From Flavobacterium sp. UBA7680 (lineage in GTDB: Bacteria > Bacteroidota > Bacteroidia > Flavobacteriales > Flavobacteriaceae): a stretch of 64,000 nt of DNA. Position numbers and translations under genes: made by a program. Positions 41,203 to 49,393 of the stretch are shown piece by piece (within the stretch, counting starts at the first letter, position 1; each line of letters opens with the position of its first letter). The notes below the pieces were generated by a model that ran no database searches, had not been told where the DNA came from, and saw only the letters and a program-made list of their open reading frames with translations. The DNA lies in assembly GCF_002482975.1 (NCBI RefSeq), contig NZ_DLHA01000058.1, positions 128,137 to 192,136 of the forward strand, written 5' to 3'.

Positions 41203-42090
41203 TTAATCAAATAAATCCGAAGACAAATATCTATCACCGCGATCGCAGATAACGGCAACTATAACTCCAGATTCTAATTGCTCAGCGATTTTAAGGGCTA
41301 CGGCAACAGAGCCGCCGCTGCTCATTCCGGCAAAAACACCTTCTTCAAGCGCTAATCTTTTAGTCATTTCGCGTGCTTCTTCTTCGCTGACATCTATAAC
41401 AGTATCTACTTTTGAAGCATCAAAAATTTTAGGTAAATATTCCTGAGGCCATTTACGAATTCCCGGAATTTGAGAACCGTCGCTTGGCTGTGCACCAATA
41501 ATTTGAACAGCAGGATTTTTTTCTTTTAAATAAGTCGAAGTTCCAATGATAGTTCCTGTAGTTCCCATTGCCGAAACAAAATGCGTTACAGTTCCATCAG
41601 TATCATTCCAAATTTCTGGGCCTGTGGTTTTATAATGCGCTTTCCAGTTGTCGTCATTCGCAAACTGATTTAACATGATATAACCGCCTTCTGCCACTTT
41701 TTTGTCGGCATAATCCCTTGAACCAATAATTCCTTCTTCAGCAGGCGTTAAAATAACTGTAGCACCATACGCACGCATCGTTTGTGTTCTTTCTTTTGTA
41801 GAATCTTCAGGTAAAATTAATTCTATCTCTATTTGAAACAATTGAGCAATCATCGCAAGCGCAATTCCGGTATTGCCGCTTGTTGCCTCAATTAATTTAT
41901 CTCCTTTTTTAATTTCTCCTCTTTCAAGAGCTGCGGCAATCATATTGTATGCCGCTCTGTCTTTTACACTTCCGCCGGGATTATTTCCTTCCAGTTTCAG
42001 TAAAAGCTTAACGTTTTTATTCTTAACCAAATTGACGGTTTCCATTAATGGAGTATTTCCAATTAGGTTTAGTAACTTCTGTGGACCCAT
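41203..42090 (-). CDS. cysM: Cysteine synthase (CysM-type, PLP-dependent)
   Basis: 295 residues of PLP fold type II. The PLP lysine K43 lies in NPGGSVKDRAAYNM, the substrate-binding loop is EATSGNTGIALAM, and the PLP-phosphate loop is SAMGTTGTIIGTS. It condenses O-acetylserine with sulfide (or thiosulfate) to form cysteine. The serine acetyltransferase that makes its substrate ends one base upstream on the same strand, confirming the pathway. The choice between CysK and CysM rests on overall resemblance and is less certain than the reaction class. Confidence 0.93.
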   Translation of the reverse strand: MGPQKLLNLIGNTPLMETVNLVKNKNVKLLLKLEGNNPGGSVKDRAAYNMIAAALERGEIKKGDKLIEATSGNTGIALAMIAQLFQIEIELILPEDSTKERTQTMRAYGATVILTPAEEGIIGSRDYADKKVAEGGYIMLNQFANDDNWKAHYKTTGPEIWNDTDGTVTHFVSAMGTTGTIIGTSTYLKEKNPAVQIIGAQPSDGSQIPGIRKWPQEYLPKIFDASKVDTVIDVSEEEAREMTKRLALEEGVFAGMSSGGSVAVALKIAEQLESGVIVAVICDRGDRYLSSDLFD

Positions 42091-42091
42091 T

Positions 42092-42883
42092 TTATTTTTT
42101 TTCTTTTATTTTAACTTCTGTTGTGGTGGTATTCAATACAATCGAATCTTCGGGAATTGATTTAGTAATCCATGAATTACCGCCAATAATACTGTTTTTT
42201 CCAATAATGGTTTCGCCTCCTAAAATCGTAGCATTGGCATAAATACAAACATTTGCTTCAACGGTTGGATGTCTTTTCGCATTTTTCATGTCTTTACTTA
42301 CACTCAAAGCTCCAAGTGTCACACCCTGATAAATCTTAACATGTTTTTTAATAACGCTCGTCTCGCCAATAACAATTCCTGTAGCGTGATCTATAAAAAA
42401 TGGCGAAGCAATATCGGCACCGGCATGAATATCAGTTCCGGTAATTCGATGCGCATATTCGCTCATTAATCTTGAAAAAAGCAATAAATCTAGCTGATAC
42501 AATTCGTGGCTTAATCTGTAAATGGCAATGGCATAAAAGCCCGGATAAGCTAAATAAACTTCATCGATGCTGTTTGATGCAGGATCATTTTCAAGAATAT
42601 ATTCGGCATCCTGATTTAATTTTTCTAAAACGCCCGGAAGTTTTGCCACAAATTTGTCCCAAATTGATTCGCATAAATTTTGAGGTTTTTTGCAGGCTAA
42701 AACGGCTATTTCTTTAAAGCGGATTTCAAGTTCATCGATACTTTCGTCAAGAGCCGCATTTGAATCAAAAAGAGTGTAAAAAAGCTTCTCGGTAAAATCT
42801 TCAGTTTTGGTTTTGATACCGTAGTTTATATTTGAATGGCTTTTAAGAGCCTTAATATTTTGTATGATATTGTCTTTAGTCAC
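42092..42883 (-). CDS. Serine O-acetyltransferase (EpsC-type)
   Basis: 263 residues. The start codon is GTG; no in-frame ATG gives the full N-terminal helical domain. The C-terminal left-handed beta-helix has the CysE signature: GTDIHAGADIASPFFIDHA, ATGIVIGETSVIKKHVKIYQ and GVTLGALSVSKD, then HPTVEANVCIYANATILGG. It acetylates serine from acetyl-CoA for cysteine synthesis. The C-terminus is VKIKEKK instead of the terminal isoleucine that docks E. coli CysE into CysK, so a stable synthase complex of that type is unlikely. It is coupled with cysM. Confidence 0.93.
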   Translation of the reverse strand: MTKDNIIQNIKALKSHSNINYGIKTKTEDFTEKLFYTLFDSNAALDESIDELEIRFKEIAVLACKKPQNLCESIWDKFVAKLPGVLEKLNQDAEYILENDPASNSIDEVYLAYPGFYAIAIYRLSHELYQLDLLLFSRLMSEYAHRITGTDIHAGADIASPFFIDHATGIVIGETSVIKKHVKIYQGVTLGALSVSKDMKNAKRHPTVEANVCIYANATILGGETIIGKNSIIGGNSWITKSIPEDSIVLNTTTTEVKIKEKK

Positions 42884-43073
42884 AATAGTAAAATTGAGTG
42901 GATATTTTAAAACGTTAAAAGTAAGGCGTTTTTTGTAAATAAGGACATGATTTAACTAAAGAAATTTTGCTTTCAGAATTGTATTTGTGATAAATAAAAG
43001 ATTAATAATTGGTTATATTTTATATGATTCTTAAGAAGTTAATTGTGTAAATTAGCGGTTAAAATCCACAAAA

Positions 43074-43775
43074 ATGAAAAATAATTCAACTTTTAAAAGT
43101 TCGATTTCTGATATTTCTTTTCCCGAAAGTGAGAAAATTTCCGGTAATTCCATCCACGATCCTATTTTAGGTCTTATTATAAAAGATCATCCTTCGTTTT
43201 GCGACGATGACAGTATTTCGGTTCAGGAATTGAATGAATACCGTCAAAAATATATTTCTAATTATTTATCGACTGAAATTGGAACCCTTTCGGATCTTGA
43301 AAAAAGTGTTATTTCTTCTTTAAAAGAAGATAAATCAATTGTAAGTATTGTTGAAGATGAAGATGAAAAAAGAAGTTTCGGACAAAGAATAGCTGATAAA
43401 GTGGCAGATTTTGGCGGAAGCTGGACTTTTATTATTTCGTTTGTGGCTTTTATTGTCGTTTGGATTGGCTCGAATGTTTATTTTTTATTGGATAAAGGTT
43501 TTGATCCGTATCCGTTTATTTTATTGAATTTGATTTTATCCTGTATCGCTGCACTTCAGGCGCCCGTAATTATGATGAGTCAAAATCGTCAGGAAGAAAA
43601 AGACCGAAACCGTGCCAAAAAAGATTATATGATTAACCTGAAATCTGAATTGGAAATAAGAATGATTCACGATAAAATTGATCATTTAATTATGCACCAG
43701 CAGCAGGAATTAATCGAAATTCAGAAAGTTCAAATCGAGATGATGAATGATATTTTAAATCAGATTAAGAAATAA
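43074..43775 (+). CDS. DUF1003 membrane protein
   Basis: 233 residues. A soluble N-terminus of about 100 residues precedes the DUF1003 core: FGQRIADKVADFGGSWTFII, a TM hairpin with WIGSNVYFL and DPYPFILLNLILSCIAALQA, and PVIMMSQNRQEEKDR just after. A C-terminal helical, coiled-coil-like segment (LKSELEIRMIHDKIDHLI) follows. The family is widespread, and its function is unknown. It is probably transcribed alone. Confidence 0.9.
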   Translation: MKNNSTFKSSISDISFPESEKISGNSIHDPILGLIIKDHPSFCDDDSISVQELNEYRQKYISNYLSTEIGTLSDLEKSVISSLKEDKSIVSIVEDEDEKRSFGQRIADKVADFGGSWTFIISFVAFIVVWIGSNVYFLLDKGFDPYPFILLNLILSCIAALQAPVIMMSQNRQEEKDRNRAKKDYMINLKSELEIRMIHDKIDHLIMHQQQELIEIQKVQIEMMNDILNQIKK

Positions 43776-43789
43776 AGAGTTCTAAATTA

Positions 43790-44074
43790 TCAAAGATAAA
43801 AGTGTTTGTAGTAATAACCCAGGCACATAAAAATGATGTTTATGCCTGCAGCTTTCCAGATGATTTTTTGATAATTTCTGGACTTATCTAAAAAATATAA
43901 AGCCAGTAAAATTAAAAATAATAGGGTAGTGTAGATCGCCGGATACATCCTAAAAGCGGCCGAAAACTCACCTTGAAAAAGTAAGAATAAAGAACGTTGA
44001 AAACCACAGCCCAGACATTCAACTCCGAAGAGTTTTTTGAAGAGGCAGGGGATCATATATTGCTCTAAATTCAC
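43790..44074 (-). CDS. DUF2752 membrane protein
   Basis: 94 residues from a GTG start (an internal ATG six codons on would give 88). The family signature is the cysteine cluster before TM1: PCLFKKLFGVECLGCGFQRS, followed by FRMYPAIYTTLLFLIL and a second hydrophobic segment near the end. The two close cysteines (ECLGCG) could bind metal or form a disulfide. Function unknown. It is convergent with the DUF1003 gene, with only 14 bases between the two stops. Confidence 0.82.
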   Translation of the reverse strand: MNLEQYMIPCLFKKLFGVECLGCGFQRSLFLLFQGEFSAAFRMYPAIYTTLLFLILLALYFLDKSRNYQKIIWKAAGINIIFMCLGYYYKHFYL

Positions 44075-44151
44075 AGCGTAATTTTTTACAATTTTACAAA
44101 AAAATATTCGATAACATTTCAGAAGAAAGAAACTTCTATTTTAAAGTTTTA

Positions 44152-44159
44152 TACTTTTG
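44152..44159 (+). promoter_or_regulatory. -7 box before the small membrane/Smr gene pair
   Basis: TACTTTTG matches TAnnTTTG and ends 19 bases before the start codon. No clear -33 box. Confidence 0.3.
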
Positions 44160-44178
44160 GATTCTTAAACTTTAGAAA

Positions 44179-44364
44179 ATGAAAGCTTTTAAAATTTTAA
44201 TTATGATTCTTGCCATTTCAGTTGCATTATATGAGCAAGTTTCTGATGATAAAAATATCTATATAATGGTAATTGCAATTGCCGTTTTTATGTATGGAAT
44301 GATGCAGTTAAGCGCAAAAACGCCGAGTAAAAATCAAGAAAAAGAGGAGCAGGATGTTGACTAA
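44179..44364 (+). CDS. Small two-TM membrane protein
   Basis: 61 residues, not recognised. Two hydrophobic segments (ILIMILAISVALYEQV and IYIMVIAIAVFMYGMMQL) and an acidic/basic tail. It overlaps the Smr gene by 11 bases, so translation is probably coupled. A role linked to the Smr protein is possible but not shown. Confidence 0.6.
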   Translation: MKAFKILIMILAISVALYEQVSDDKNIYIMVIAIAVFMYGMMQLSAKTPSKNQEKEEQDVD

Positions 44365-44905
44365 AGGAGATAAAGTTTCGGTTTTAGACGAAGCGATAAA
44401 CGGAACAGTAGTTTCGGTTAAAAATAAAGAAGTTTTGATAGAAACTGAAGATGGATTCATGATGACATTTTTTGTCAATGAATTGCTTAAAATTCAGGAT
44501 TCCAGTAATTTAATGAATTCTATTAAAAGAATTGATTTAGAAGAGATTTCAAAAGAAAAAACAGAGCCAAAACCAAGAAGTTTTGTCAAAGAAAAGAAAG
44601 ATAAACGCGAAATAGCAGCTCCGGAATTTGATTTGCATATCGAAAAACTGGTTCCAAATAAACGTGGAATGTCAAATTATGATATCCTGACGCTGCAGAC
44701 AGAAACCGCAAAAAGACATATCGAATTTGCGATCAAAAACCGCATTCCAAAAATCGTTTTTATTCACGGTGTCGGTGAAGGAATTTTAAAAGCCGAACTT
44801 GATTTTTTATTGGGCCGTTACGACGGAATTGATTTTCAGGATGCCAATTATCAAAAATATGGCTTAGGCGCAACCGAAGTTTATATTCGCCAAAACAATA
44901 AATAA
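44354..44905 (+). CDS. Smr-domain protein with N-terminal Tudor/KOW-like domain
   Basis: 183 residues. The N-terminal small beta-barrel (MLTKGDKVSVLDEAINGTVV) resembles the KOW-like part of DUF2027 proteins. The C-terminal Smr domain is marked by FDLHIEKLV, the KIVFIHGVGEGILKAEL loop and the end GLGATEVYIRQ. Smr domains bind and nick branched or structured nucleic acids in MutS2 and its relatives. The middle domain seen in longer DUF2027 proteins is missing, so this is a short form. A strong bidirectional terminator follows. Confidence 0.85.
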   Translation: MLTKGDKVSVLDEAINGTVVSVKNKEVLIETEDGFMMTFFVNELLKIQDSSNLMNSIKRIDLEEISKEKTEPKPRSFVKEKKDKREIAAPEFDLHIEKLVPNKRGMSNYDILTLQTETAKRHIEFAIKNRIPKIVFIHGVGEGILKAELDFLLGRYDGIDFQDANYQKYGLGATEVYIRQNNK

Positions 44906-44944
44906 AAGAATTTTAAAGTCTTAAAATCGTTTATTTTTAAGCAT

Positions 44945-45008
44945 AAAAAAACGTCTGTTTTTTGAATCTGATTTAATAAAAAACCGGATCAAAAAACAGA
45001 CGTTTTTT
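44945..45008. terminator. Bidirectional terminator with long stem
   Basis: AAAAAACGTCTGTTTTTTGA (to 44965) pairs with TCAAAAAACAGACGTTTTTT (44989-45008), with a 23-base loop. It separates the Smr gene from the convergent lipoprotein gene. Confidence 0.85.
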
Positions 45009-45024
45009 GTAAGAATATTTTTTG

Positions 45025-46032
45025 CTATTTTTTAGCTGTAACGGTTACAGGAGGATCAGTTATTGTGCCAAGAACAAATTCATCTGCTAAATAAAAGCTG
45101 CTGTTTCCTTTTTTAAGACTCACCTTTTTTATTTTAATAGTATGTTTGTAAACAACACTTGTTGTTCCTGTTGCTGTTGTTGTAACTTCAACCGTACCAT
45201 TATTATCCGCTACGCTATTCCAAACTGTGCTTATAGCTGGTGCTGAAGGTGCCGGACTTATACAAAAATAATTGCTGGTTAAAGTTCCTGTATTAGATTT
45301 AAAAGTAGTATAATTTATATTGTTTGTTGTTGCTGTTATTGCTGCAGATCTTGTACCTACTACTTGTTGAATAAGATCCTGGCTCAGATTATTAACCTGC
45401 ATATAAGAAGTTGGATTAAAATTATAAACTTGTTTCTTATCTGTACATTGTAATGCTGGAGTTGTAAAAACTAAATTTAGCGGATCTGGCCCAGTCGTGT
45501 AATTTCCAAAAACAAATTCTTCTTCTGTTTGAGGACCGGCAGGTTTTAAGAAAGTAATGTTTCTAAAAACAATTTGATGATTGTAACCTGTAATTCTTGT
45601 ACTTCCGTCAGTTTGGCTTTTATCACCTGTAACCTGTGTTGATGTAATTTCAATTATACCTGCTGTAGCCTGCCATTCTTCTGTTACATTTGGTGTTCTT
45701 GGAGGTATTGTACCGCAAATATTATTAACTTCAACTTTGCCGTCGTAAGCTCTGTAAAGCACACGATAAGTTGAATTGTTAATGTCGTAAGTAAGCGGGT
45801 CGCCAACTGGTGTAGCGTCGTTTTTGATACTGTTTGCAGGCAGCTGCATTACTAATGATTCCTGAGTTTTTAATTTATAAATTAAAGTTGGAGCAGTCTC
45901 GTCAGTGCTTGAATTAGGACAGCTTGCCGAAGTTTGGATATCTTCAAAATTGATTGTATCTACAGTTAAATCGCCGTCGTCGCAGCTGTTTAACAAAAGA
46001 GCCAATATTAAAAGGCTTACATATTTTTTCAT
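45025..46032 (-). CDS. Lipoprotein with two tandem copies of an unknown domain
   Basis: 335 residues. Lipobox LLNSC (C17). Residues about 50-180 and about 202-325 repeat the same order of elements: a short strand IYKLK / VYNFN, a cysteine-containing segment (VEVNNICGTIPP / LTSNYFCISPAP), a tryptophan block (TEEWQATAGIIEITST / STVWNSVADNNGTVEVTT), a YxHxI strand (GYNHQIVFRNITFLK / VYKHTIKIKKVSLKK) and the end EEFVFGNYTT / DEFVLGTIT. I do not recognise the domain. It is divergent from the cysteine desulfurase gene and is likely surface or periplasmic. Confidence 0.75.
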   Translation of the reverse strand: MKKYVSLLILALLLNSCDDGDLTVDTINFEDIQTSASCPNSSTDETAPTLIYKLKTQESLVMQLPANSIKNDATPVGDPLTYDINNSTYRVLYRAYDGKVEVNNICGTIPPRTPNVTEEWQATAGIIEITSTQVTGDKSQTDGSTRITGYNHQIVFRNITFLKPAGPQTEEEFVFGNYTTGPDPLNLVFTTPALQCTDKKQVYNFNPTSYMQVNNLSQDLIQQVVGTRSAAITATTNNINYTTFKSNTGTLTSNYFCISPAPSAPAISTVWNSVADNNGTVEVTTTATGTTSVVYKHTIKIKKVSLKKGNSSFYLADEFVLGTITDPPVTVTAKK

Positions 46033-46049
46033 CGTAATTTTATTTGGGT

Positions 46050-46057
46050 CAAAAATA
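46050..46057 (-). promoter_or_regulatory. -7 box before the duplicated-domain lipoprotein gene
   Basis: TATTTTTG on the minus strand matches TAnnTTTG and ends 17 bases before the start codon; the nearest TTTG is only 13 bases upstream of it. Confidence 0.35.
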
Positions 46058-46105
46058 GTGAAAAATTTGGCAAATGAACTTTTAGATTAGACAATTGATA
46101 TTTCA

Positions 46106-46113
46106 TAACTTTG
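46106..46113 (+). promoter_or_regulatory. -7 box directly before the cysteine desulfurase gene
   Basis: TAACTTTG ends five bases before the ATG, implying a leaderless or nearly leaderless mRNA. The -33 box is not clear. Confidence 0.4.
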
Positions 46114-46118
46114 CATCA

Positions 46119-47243
46119 ATGAAAAAAGTATACCTCGATAACGCCTCAACAACTGCTATGCGACCTGAAGTCATTCAGGAAATGACTAAAATTATGGCAG
46201 AAGATTTTGGTAACCCGTCTTCTACGCATAGTTTTGGACGAAATGCCAAAACAGTTTTAGAACTTTCAAGAAAAAGTATAGCCAAGCATTTAAACTGCTC
46301 TGCACAGGAAATTATTTTTACTTCTGGCGGAACGGAAGCAAATAACTGGATTTTGAGATCGGCGGTTGAAGATTTAAAAGCAGAGCGTATCATAACTACA
46401 AAAATTGAACATCACGCTGTTTTATACAGCGTTTTAGCATTGCAGTCTGATTATAATATTCAGGTTGATTATGTGAATGTTAATCAAGACGGAAGTATTG
46501 ATTTAACGCATCTTTCTAATTTACTTTCTGATGAAAAGAAAACAATTGTGAGTTTAATGCATGTGAACAACGAAACTGGAACTGTTTTAGATTTGGATAG
46601 AGTTGGAATTATTTGCAAACAATATAATGCATTGTTTCATTCAGATACCGTTCAGTCGATTGGAAAAGCGGAAATCGATCTTCAAAAAATTCCTGTAGAT
46701 TTTATTTTAGCAAGTGCGCATAAATTCCACGGACCAAAAGGTGTTGGTTTTGCTTTTATCCGAAAAAATTCTGGTTTACAGCCTTTAATTTTTGGCGGAG
46801 AACAAGAAAAAGGCCTTCGTGCAGGAACTGAAGCCGTGCATCAAATTGCCGGAATGGCAAAAGCGTTGTCTCTTTCTTATGAAAATTTAGAGGCAGAAAG
46901 AATTCATATTTCTGACCTTAAAAAATATCTTATAGAACAATTGGAACTTAATTTTCCTGGTTTTAGAATCAACGGAAAAAAAGATGATTTTTATAATATC
47001 ATTAATATAACGCTTCCTTTTTCTTCAGATAAAACGTCTATGCTTTTATTTAGTTTAGATATGAAAGGAATTGCAGTTTCCAGAGGAAGTGCCTGCCAAT
47101 CCGGAAGTATAAAACCTTCGCATGTTTTAAAAGAAATGCTCTCAGAGGATGATTTAAAATTACCAAATCTCCGAATTTCATTTAGCCATTACAATACAAA
47201 AGAAGATATCGATTGGCTGATTGAGAGTCTTAAAGTTGTTTAG
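46119..47243 (+). CDS. Cysteine desulfurase (NifS/IscS-like)
   Basis: 374 residues from MKKVYLDNASTTAMRPEV; the eight extra upstream codons contain the promoter box and are rejected. PLP lysine K202 lies in ASAHKFHGPKGVGF, PLP-contact histidine in IEHHAVLYS, and catalytic cysteine C326 in SRGSACQSGSIKPSHV, the class I (IscS/NifS) loop. It removes sulfur from cysteine for Fe-S cluster or thio-modified RNA synthesis. No IscU or other Isc/Suf genes are adjacent, so it may be a second desulfurase serving tRNA thiolation; this cannot be settled here. Confidence 0.93.
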   Translation: MKKVYLDNASTTAMRPEVIQEMTKIMAEDFGNPSSTHSFGRNAKTVLELSRKSIAKHLNCSAQEIIFTSGGTEANNWILRSAVEDLKAERIITTKIEHHAVLYSVLALQSDYNIQVDYVNVNQDGSIDLTHLSNLLSDEKKTIVSLMHVNNETGTVLDLDRVGIICKQYNALFHSDTVQSIGKAEIDLQKIPVDFILASAHKFHGPKGVGFAFIRKNSGLQPLIFGGEQEKGLRAGTEAVHQIAGMAKALSLSYENLEAERIHISDLKKYLIEQLELNFPGFRINGKKDDFYNIINITLPFSSDKTSMLLFSLDMKGIAVSRGSACQSGSIKPSHVLKEMLSEDDLKLPNLRISFSHYNTKEDIDWLIESLKVV

Positions 47244-47252
47244 TTTTTAGTT

Positions 47253-47317
47253 ACAAAGGTTCAGAGTTACAAAGGAACAAAGTTTTCTAAGGCTCTGAGC
47301 TACTAAGATTCTAAGTT
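47253..47317. repeat. Eight-unit period-8 array
   Basis: ACAAAGGT, TCAGAGTT, ACAAAGGA, ACAAAGTT (47253-47284), one extra base, then TCTAAGGC, TCTGAGCT, ACTAAGAT, TCTAAGTT (47286-47317). It joins the ACAAAGGT and TCTAAGAT types in one array, starting nine bases after a stop codon. Confidence 0.75.
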
Positions 47318-47331
47318 CTAATTGAAATATC

Positions 47332-47386
47332 CTTCGACTTCGCTCAGGATGACATTATAGACCTGTCAGGCTGAGCGAAGTCGAAG
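47332..47386. repeat. Inverted repeat, second copy of the GTCAGGCTGAGCGAAGTCGAAG family
   Basis: Arms 47332-47354 and 47364-47386 pair at 21 of 23 positions around a 9-base loop. The right arm is the same sequence as the left arm at 9939. Confidence 0.85.
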
Positions 47387-47428
47387 CCATTTTGAGTTGA
47401 TAAGATTCTGAGTTGTTTATTCAAAAAA

Positions 47429-47456
47429 TCTAAAATCTACACTCTAAAATCTAAAA
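47429..47456. repeat. Period-7 array TCTAAAA
   Basis: Four heptamers, TCTAAAA, TCTACAC, TCTAAAA, TCTAAAA, reach exactly to the stop codon of the downstream minus-strand gene. Confidence 0.65.
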
Positions 47457-48029
47457 TTACCTACGAATAACTTTTACCTGTGAATCGTTTGTCAATTTTA
47501 TGATCGTTGATGGTTTTCCGGCGATTTTGTCCTGATTTAGTTTTACAACATAATCAACGCCTTTAATGATTTCAGGATTAATGTCTTTAAAAGATATTGG
47601 AGTTGGCTGACCTGAAATATTTGCAGAAGTCGAAACCAATGGTTTTTTCATTCTTTCCATTAATTTGAAACAAAAAGGTTCTTTTACCAATCGAACTCCA
47701 AGAGATTTATCGGCTGAAATAACATTATGAGCTACATTTCTGGCATCATCTAAAATTAAAGTAGTTGGTTTTTCAGATAAATCCATAATCTGCCAGGCAA
47801 CTTCGGGAATGTTCTTAAAAACGTTGTACATCATTTTTTCTCCATTCATTAAAACAATCATGCTTTGTGTTTCGGCGCGTTGTTTTAATTTATAGATTTT
47901 GGTAACAGCTTCAGGATTAGTAGCGTCACAACCTATTCCCCAAACAGTATCTGTAGGGTAAAGAATAATTCCGCCTTCTTTAATCACTTCATAAGCATTG
48001 TGGACTTCAGTATTTATATCTTGACTCAT
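47457..48029 (-). CDS. L-threonylcarbamoyladenylate synthase (TsaC/YrdC/Sua5 family)
   Basis: 190 residues. It makes threonylcarbamoyl-AMP from threonine, bicarbonate and ATP for the t6A37 modification of tRNA. The YrdC core is visible: GGIILYPTDTVWGIGCDAT (15-33), KIYKLKQRAETQSMIVLM, and PLVSTSANISGQPTP near the C-terminus. The C-terminal Sua5 domain is absent, so this is the short TsaC type. The downstream 213-base gap (47244-47456) is filled with repeats. Confidence 0.93.
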   Translation of the reverse strand: MSQDINTEVHNAYEVIKEGGIILYPTDTVWGIGCDATNPEAVTKIYKLKQRAETQSMIVLMNGEKMMYNVFKNIPEVAWQIMDLSEKPTTLILDDARNVAHNVISADKSLGVRLVKEPFCFKLMERMKKPLVSTSANISGQPTPISFKDINPEIIKGVDYVVKLNQDKIAGKPSTIIKLTNDSQVKVIRR

Positions 48030-48065
48030 GACCTAAAATATTTTTAATAATAACAGATACTGTTA

Positions 48066-49142
48066 TTATGCTGTTTGTGTATTTATAATTTGCGTTATAT
48101 TTTCTAAATCTGCTTCAGAAATTCCCACATAAAGTGGTAAACATAAAATTCTTGATGCAATAGATTCAGAAATAGGCATTTTTTCTCCTTTTGTATATTC
48201 TATAGTATTTAGAGAAGGATAAAAATAACGTCGTGGAATGATATTGTCTTTTGCTAAAGCTTCTAAAACTCTTAATAAAGTTTCTTCAGAATCTAAAATT
48301 ACAGGATAATAACTATAATTCCATTCTGTATTTTCTCTTATTTTTAAAGTTTTTACAGTATTGAAATTTAAATTGTTATTGTAAAAATCAACTACTTTTT
48401 TTCTTTCAGAAACGATATGATCCATATAAGGAAGAACCGCAAGCCCCATTGCCGACTGCAGCTCAGAAATTTTAGCATTTATCCCTAAACCATGAAAGGC
48501 TAAAGGACCATTGTGTCCAAAATTATGACTGTAATAAAGCTGATGAAAAATAGCATCATCGTTGCAAAACATAGCACCGCCTTCTCCCGTATGAAATAAT
48601 TTAGTGGCATGAAAACTACAAGTGCTTACATCACCAAAATTAAATACAGACTGGTTATTGAATTTAACTCCAAAACAATGTGCAGCATCATAAATGACTT
48701 TTAGATTGTGTTTTTTTGCAATATTTTCGATAGCAATAATATCACACGGATTTCCAAAAACGTGGGTTGCTAATATGGCAGTTGTTTTTGGCGTTATGGC
48801 AGCTTCGATTTTGGTTTCGTCAATCGTTAAATAATCCGGATTGATATCTACAAATACAGGCTTGCAGTTTTCCCATACAATTGCCGCAGAGGTTGCAACA
48901 TATGAAAATGGTGTAGTAATAATTTCACCGCCTTCTCCAAAAAGTTTTAAGGCAATTTGAATAGGAATTGTACCGTTATTAGTAATTATCAAATTAGAAA
49001 CGTCAAGAAGATTTTTAAGCTTATCTTCTAATTCTAAAGTAAGTTCGCCTCTATTTGTTAGCCAAACTTTATCCCATGCACGTTTTACATAAGAATTATA
49101 TTCTTCTTGCGGGGGCAAAAAAGTTTTGGTTACAGGAATCAT
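48066..49142 (-). CDS. VioA-like sugar aminotransferase (DegT/DnrJ/EryC1/StrS family)
   Basis: 358 residues, PLP fold type I. PLP lysine K181 is in CSFHATKLFHTGEGG; the family blocks EIITTPFSYVATSAAIVWEN and VIYDAAHCFGVKF are clear. The N-terminus IPVTKTFLPPQEEYNSYV and the GNPCDI segment resemble VioA-type enzymes, which convert dTDP-4-keto-6-deoxyglucose to dTDP-4-amino-4,6-dideoxyglucose (viosamine); the assignment to C4 is inferred from that resemblance. It is divergent from the ACP/ketosynthase genes and would supply the amine that the PglD-like acyltransferase modifies. Confidence 0.85.
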   Translation of the reverse strand: MIPVTKTFLPPQEEYNSYVKRAWDKVWLTNRGELTLELEDKLKNLLDVSNLIITNNGTIPIQIALKLFGEGGEIITTPFSYVATSAAIVWENCKPVFVDINPDYLTIDETKIEAAITPKTTAILATHVFGNPCDIIAIENIAKKHNLKVIYDAAHCFGVKFNNQSVFNFGDVSTCSFHATKLFHTGEGGAMFCNDDAIFHQLYYSHNFGHNGPLAFHGLGINAKISELQSAMGLAVLPYMDHIVSERKKVVDFYNNNLNFNTVKTLKIRENTEWNYSYYPVILDSEETLLRVLEALAKDNIIPRRYFYPSLNTIEYTKGEKMPISESIASRILCLPLYVGISEADLENITQIINTQTA

Positions 49143-49192
49143 TTAATTATGGATTTAATGAGTTTAATTTATCATTACGGATAAACTATTGT

Positions 49193-49200
49193 TATATTTG
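49193..49200 (+). promoter_or_regulatory. Candidate -7 box of the ACP/ketosynthase operon
   Basis: TATATTTG matches TAnnTTTG, about 190 bases before the ACP start; TTTA, not TTTG, stands 21 bases upstream of it. The 251-base divergent gap (49143-49393) holds no other feature I recognise. Confidence 0.35.
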
Positions 49201-49393
49201 CGGGGTAAAATTAGGAAAAGAAACCTTAATTTTTGACATAACTGAATATTATAACATTTTAAGAAGTAAAACTTTTGGTTAACCTGATTGGTAAACAGGA
49301 AGTTAAAGTTTTGAATCCAATTAATAAGGATGTGTTTTTGATATTTGGTATGATTAATGTAAAAAATGAACACAAAATAAATTTAAGATTACT

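Noticed and set aside
49055..49282. 75-codon plus-strand frame in the aminotransferase/ACP gap
   Set aside because: It begins antisense within the aminotransferase gene, has no recognisable features and runs through the candidate promoter.
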